Shown one piece after another: positions 6,630-8,162 of a stretch of DNA of 8,162 bases (positions within the stretch are counted from its first letter, which is position 1; each line of letters opens with the position of its first letter). A program made the position numbers and the translations under genes. Under the pieces are notes generated by a model. The model was not told the origin of the DNA. It saw only the letters and a list, made by a program, of their open reading frames with translations, and did no database searches. Source of the stretch: DATKKK01 sp035542975 (GTDB lineage Archaea; Thermoproteota; Bathyarchaeia; Bathyarchaeales; Bathycorpusculaceae); contig DATKKK010000075.1 in NCBI GenBank assembly GCA_035542975.1, forward strand, positions 1-8,162. Direction: 5' to 3'.

Positions 6630-7046
6630 ATGAGAAAAGAATCCAAACTTAACAAAAAAATTAGAAGCCGAGAAGTCAAAGTTGATGCGAAAGCCACTAG
6701 AACTCTTAGAACACTCAGTGACGAAGAGGCATTCCACTTCTACGAAGACATCGGCAAGCCAACAGGAGAAAGCGCTAGAAGTCTTCGCGATTTCTTAGAA
6801 AGAATCGAATCCGTGAAGCTAGAAAGCCTAGTCTTTCACCTCAAAAGAAATGATTTTAAGAACTGGGTTGAGAACACGCTTGAAGATCCGAAGTTAGGCA
6901 AAAAGCTTGAGAAAATACCTGTTACGCACAACAACAGGCTCAGAGCAGAAGTCCGTTCAGTTGTGCGAGACCGTCTAAAAGAACTAGAGGCAACCTCTGA
7001 TCTAGCGATTTTTTGCGTCGGCGAACCAGCAACCATCACCGCCTAA
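6630..7046 (+). CDS. DUF5752-like protein
   Basis: A small soluble protein of 138 residues. The segment FHFYEDIGKPTGESA (35-49), then SLRDFLERIESVKLESLVFH (51-70) and NDFKNWVENTLEDPKLGKKLEKI (74-96) match the pattern I know as DUF5752: a helical domain with conserved D-F-x-x-W-(V/I) and an L-x-x-x-L-x-x-I ending, found in archaea and bacteria without known biochemistry. The first 30 residues are very basic (many Lys and Arg) and may bind nucleic acid or be disordered. Residues 101-121 form a charged helix. A stop at 6621-6623 just upstream in frame makes the ATG at 6630 the only reasonable start. It stands alone between a divergent secreted-protein gene and a convergent regulator, so context does not reveal a role. 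Family call is from memory of the motif. Confidence 0.75.
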   Translation: MRKESKLNKKIRSREVKVDAKATRTLRTLSDEEAFHFYEDIGKPTGESARSLRDFLERIESVKLESLVFHLKRNDFKNWVENTLEDPKLGKKLEKIPVTHNNRLRAEVRSVVRDRLKELEATSDLAIFCVGEPATITA

Positions 7047-7176
7047 TGTTATCCCACTAATGAGCACATCAAGCTTTCATTCAACGCTAAGAAACATGGC
7101 ATACGAGAAAAATGACTTCAATAACAAAGCGCAAGCTCTGTTGCTAATGGTGTGCGCGCATGATGGATAGATGAAT

Positions 7177-7470
7177 CTAGTAGGGTGTTGGGAGTCGGGT
7201 TCGTGCTTCTTCAACTATTGGCAATACTTGTTTCAGTTCTCTGAAGTACTTTAGTACGGTTATTCCTCTTTGGGTTATGGCGAAAACAGTTCTTCTCTTT
7301 CCTGCTATTCTTTCTTCAATAAGACCTTGCTTGAGTAGAAAGTCCAAGTATTCTTTTAGCACGCTGCAGTTCACGTTTGCTTTGTACATTACATGAGTGA
7401 GTTTTAATGGTCCGCGTTGAGCTAGCACTTTGAGGATGTCTATGTACATTTCAAGTTTAGAGCGTCTCAT
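7177..7470 (-). CDS. Winged helix-turn-helix transcriptional regulator
   Basis: A 97-residue DNA-binding protein, essentially one winged-helix domain. MRRSKLEMYIDILKVLAQRG (1-20) is helix 1; KLTHVMYKANVNCSVLKEYL (23-42) holds the helix-turn-helix with NCSVLKEYL as recognition helix; LLKQGLIEER (45-54) and KRRTVFAITQRGITVLKYF (58-76) form the wing and last helix. This matches the short archaeal wHTH family (ArnR1-like, HTH_45) common in Thermoproteota. The frame is open to an ATG at 7599, but the extra 43 residues lie upstream of the conserved MRRSK start and would cover the candidate promoter, so I chose the ATG at 7470. It converges on the DUF5752-like gene and is divergent from the right-edge gene. 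Its target is unknown; autoregulation or control of the divergent gene is possible. Confidence 0.85.
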   Translation of the reverse strand: MRRSKLEMYIDILKVLAQRGPLKLTHVMYKANVNCSVLKEYLDFLLKQGLIEERIAGKRRTVFAITQRGITVLKYFRELKQVLPIVEEARTRLPTPY

Positions 7471-7520
7471 CGTTAAACCCTTTTTTGGTCTTGTGTGTCT
7501 TTCCTTGTAGGGGATTTTGA

Positions 7521-7529
7521 CTATAAACG
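7521..7529 (-). promoter_or_regulatory. Candidate TATA box for the winged-helix regulator
   Basis: The minus strand reads CGTTTATAG, about 55 bases before the ATG at 7470. A start about 25 bases downstream would give a leader near 28 bases. This supports the shorter protein start. Confidence 0.4.
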
Positions 7530-7740
7530 TTTTATGAATCTGTATTACCGTGGATTCCTGTATATTTCTCGAGATTTTGGCTGTTTTTGGTCGATTCATT
7601 TGAACTGTTCTTGTCTATTTTGCAGTGTCTGAAAATCTCTGGTAAGGATGACTTCGACAACTGTGCGAATTCTAGATCATGATTTTTAATCCTGACTCGG
7701 AATTCATTAAAATTATCGATCGACGAAGAATTGCCAGCGC

Positions 7741-7752
7741 GCGTGTACACGC
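7741..7752. repeat. 12-bp perfect palindrome GCGTGTACACGC
   Basis: A perfect inverted repeat with no spacer, located in the divergent promoter region and about 75 bp before the likely start of the right-edge gene. It could be a dimeric regulator site. A 12-bp palindrome can also arise by chance, and only one copy was noticed. Confidence 0.35.
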
Positions 7753-7827
7753 ACTTGCGGAAAGGTTATAGCTGGACTGAGAGACTGTAGATGAAAGGAA
7801 GCAGAAGACCATAGTCGGCGAGTCATT

Positions 7828-8162
7828 TTGAGCACGCCTATTCGCAGACTTGAAGGAATAAGCTACTGGGTGATTGAAGACCCTGATGCAATCTATGATT
7901 TTGTCAACACAGAGGTCCGTAAAGAGTGGGAAGTGGACGCTAGAAGCGAGCATAGAAACCCGAAAGATGATCCGTGGCTGAAGACTCTGGCAAGACGCAG
8001 ATGGCGCTTGGAATTGATGGATATAGCCAAAATCAAGTTAGATCCTGACATCATGAATTACGCAGACCCTGAGAAAGGCTATGTCTTTTCTAAGAGCCTT
8101 AAGGAGAGAAGTCTGGAACTTCGGGAATCTATGGAGTTGGGGGGCGTGGTTCTTTCGCCTGT
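7828..8162 (+). CDS. Partial protein with a possible ParB-like domain start (cut by window edge)
   Basis: An open frame from a stop at 7792-7794 to the right edge. The only early start codon is the TTG at 7828, giving MSTPIRRLEG and 111 visible codons; there is no ATG until codon 65, and no clear ribosome site. The N-terminal part (10-50, SYWVIEDPDAIYDFVNTEV and many charged residues) is unfamiliar. From about residue 58 the text reads RWRLELMDIAKIKLDP, then KSLKERSLELRESMELGGVVLSP (89-111). This resembles the beginning of a ParB/Srx-type domain (pattern: basic strand, LDP, helix of the S-L-x-E-S-I type, then G-x-x-x-P-V). The catalytic or nucleotide-binding motif would lie beyond the window, so the assignment is tentative. 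A minus-strand reading of the same region gives a Ser-rich product without recognisable motifs; I judge the plus strand to be coding. Confidence 0.55.
   Translation, partial: MSTPIRRLEGISYWVIEDPDAIYDFVNTEVRKEWEVDARSEHRNPKDDPWLKTLARRRWRLELMDIAKIKLDPDIMNYADPEKGYVFSKSLKERSLELRESMELGGVVLSP

Larger units (their letters stand above)
7471..7827. other. Divergent intergenic region (357 bp)
   Basis: This lies between the winged-helix gene (minus) and the right-edge gene (plus). It contains a minus-strand TATA candidate (7521-7529), a 12-bp palindrome (7741-7752) and a plus-strand 30-codon reading frame (7679-7771) of doubtful status. GGTTATAG at 7764-7771 is the only plus-strand TATA-like element near the downstream gene, about 60 bases before its likely start. 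No RNA gene was recognised. Confidence 0.5.

Noticed and set aside
7471..7599. 43-residue N-terminal extension of the winged-helix regulator
   Set aside because: The extension has no similarity to the family start, and the TATA candidate lies inside it; the conserved domain begins at the ATG at 7470.
7672..7953. Minus-strand 93-codon frame opposite the right-edge gene
   Set aside because: Serine-rich product with no motif; the plus-strand frame in the same place has a more natural composition and a ParB-like pattern.
1..8162. Search by eye for tRNA, rRNA, CRISPR, insertion-sequence ends and attachment sites
   Set aside because: No cloverleaf, spaced identical repeats, transposase motif or terminal inverted repeat was found.

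Overview
The window looks like a piece of an archaeal chromosome, most likely from the Bathyarchaeia or a close relative in the Thermoproteota/TACK group. The lineage is inferred from sequence character only. The support is: an archaeal-type valyl-tRNA synthetase; an archaeal aspartate dehydrogenase; a DUF998-type membrane protein; a short winged-helix regulator typical of TACK archaea; a secreted dockerin/beta-propeller protein of a style I associate with Bathyarchaeia; an exact archaeal Shine-Dalgarno site (GGAGGTGA); and TATA-like boxes without bacterial -35/-10 elements. Base composition is moderate, and no rRNA, tRNA, CRISPR array or transposase is visible.

Layout. The left edge (1-305, minus) is the N-terminal part of a DUF998-like membrane protein that runs off the window. 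A divergent promoter region (306-517) separates it from valS (518-2977, plus). A second plus-strand gene, nadX, follows 26 bp later, probably in the same transcript. A GNAT acetyltransferase (3749-4543, minus) converges on nadX with only 7 bp between stop codons. Upstream of it, on the same strand, lies a 530-residue secreted protein (4710-6302). It has a signal peptide, one dockerin-like calcium loop and seven tandem repeats of about 52 residues, predicted to be a seven-bladed propeller. A 327-bp divergent spacer leads to a DUF5752-like protein (6630-7046, plus). Then come a convergent winged-helix regulator (7177-7470, minus), a 357-bp divergent spacer with a 12-bp palindrome, and a truncated plus-strand gene (7828 to the right edge) whose end resembles the start of a ParB-like domain.

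How the genes relate. Only valS and nadX look like an operon (translation and NAD biosynthesis). The others appear to be single-gene units, each with its own candidate promoter, so no clear multi-gene accessory system is visible. The points most worth following are the secreted protein, in which the propeller appears inserted between two pieces of one domain and carries N-glycosylation sequons at five blade starts; the altered HIGH and KMSKS motifs of ValRS; and the ParB-like fragment cut by the right edge.
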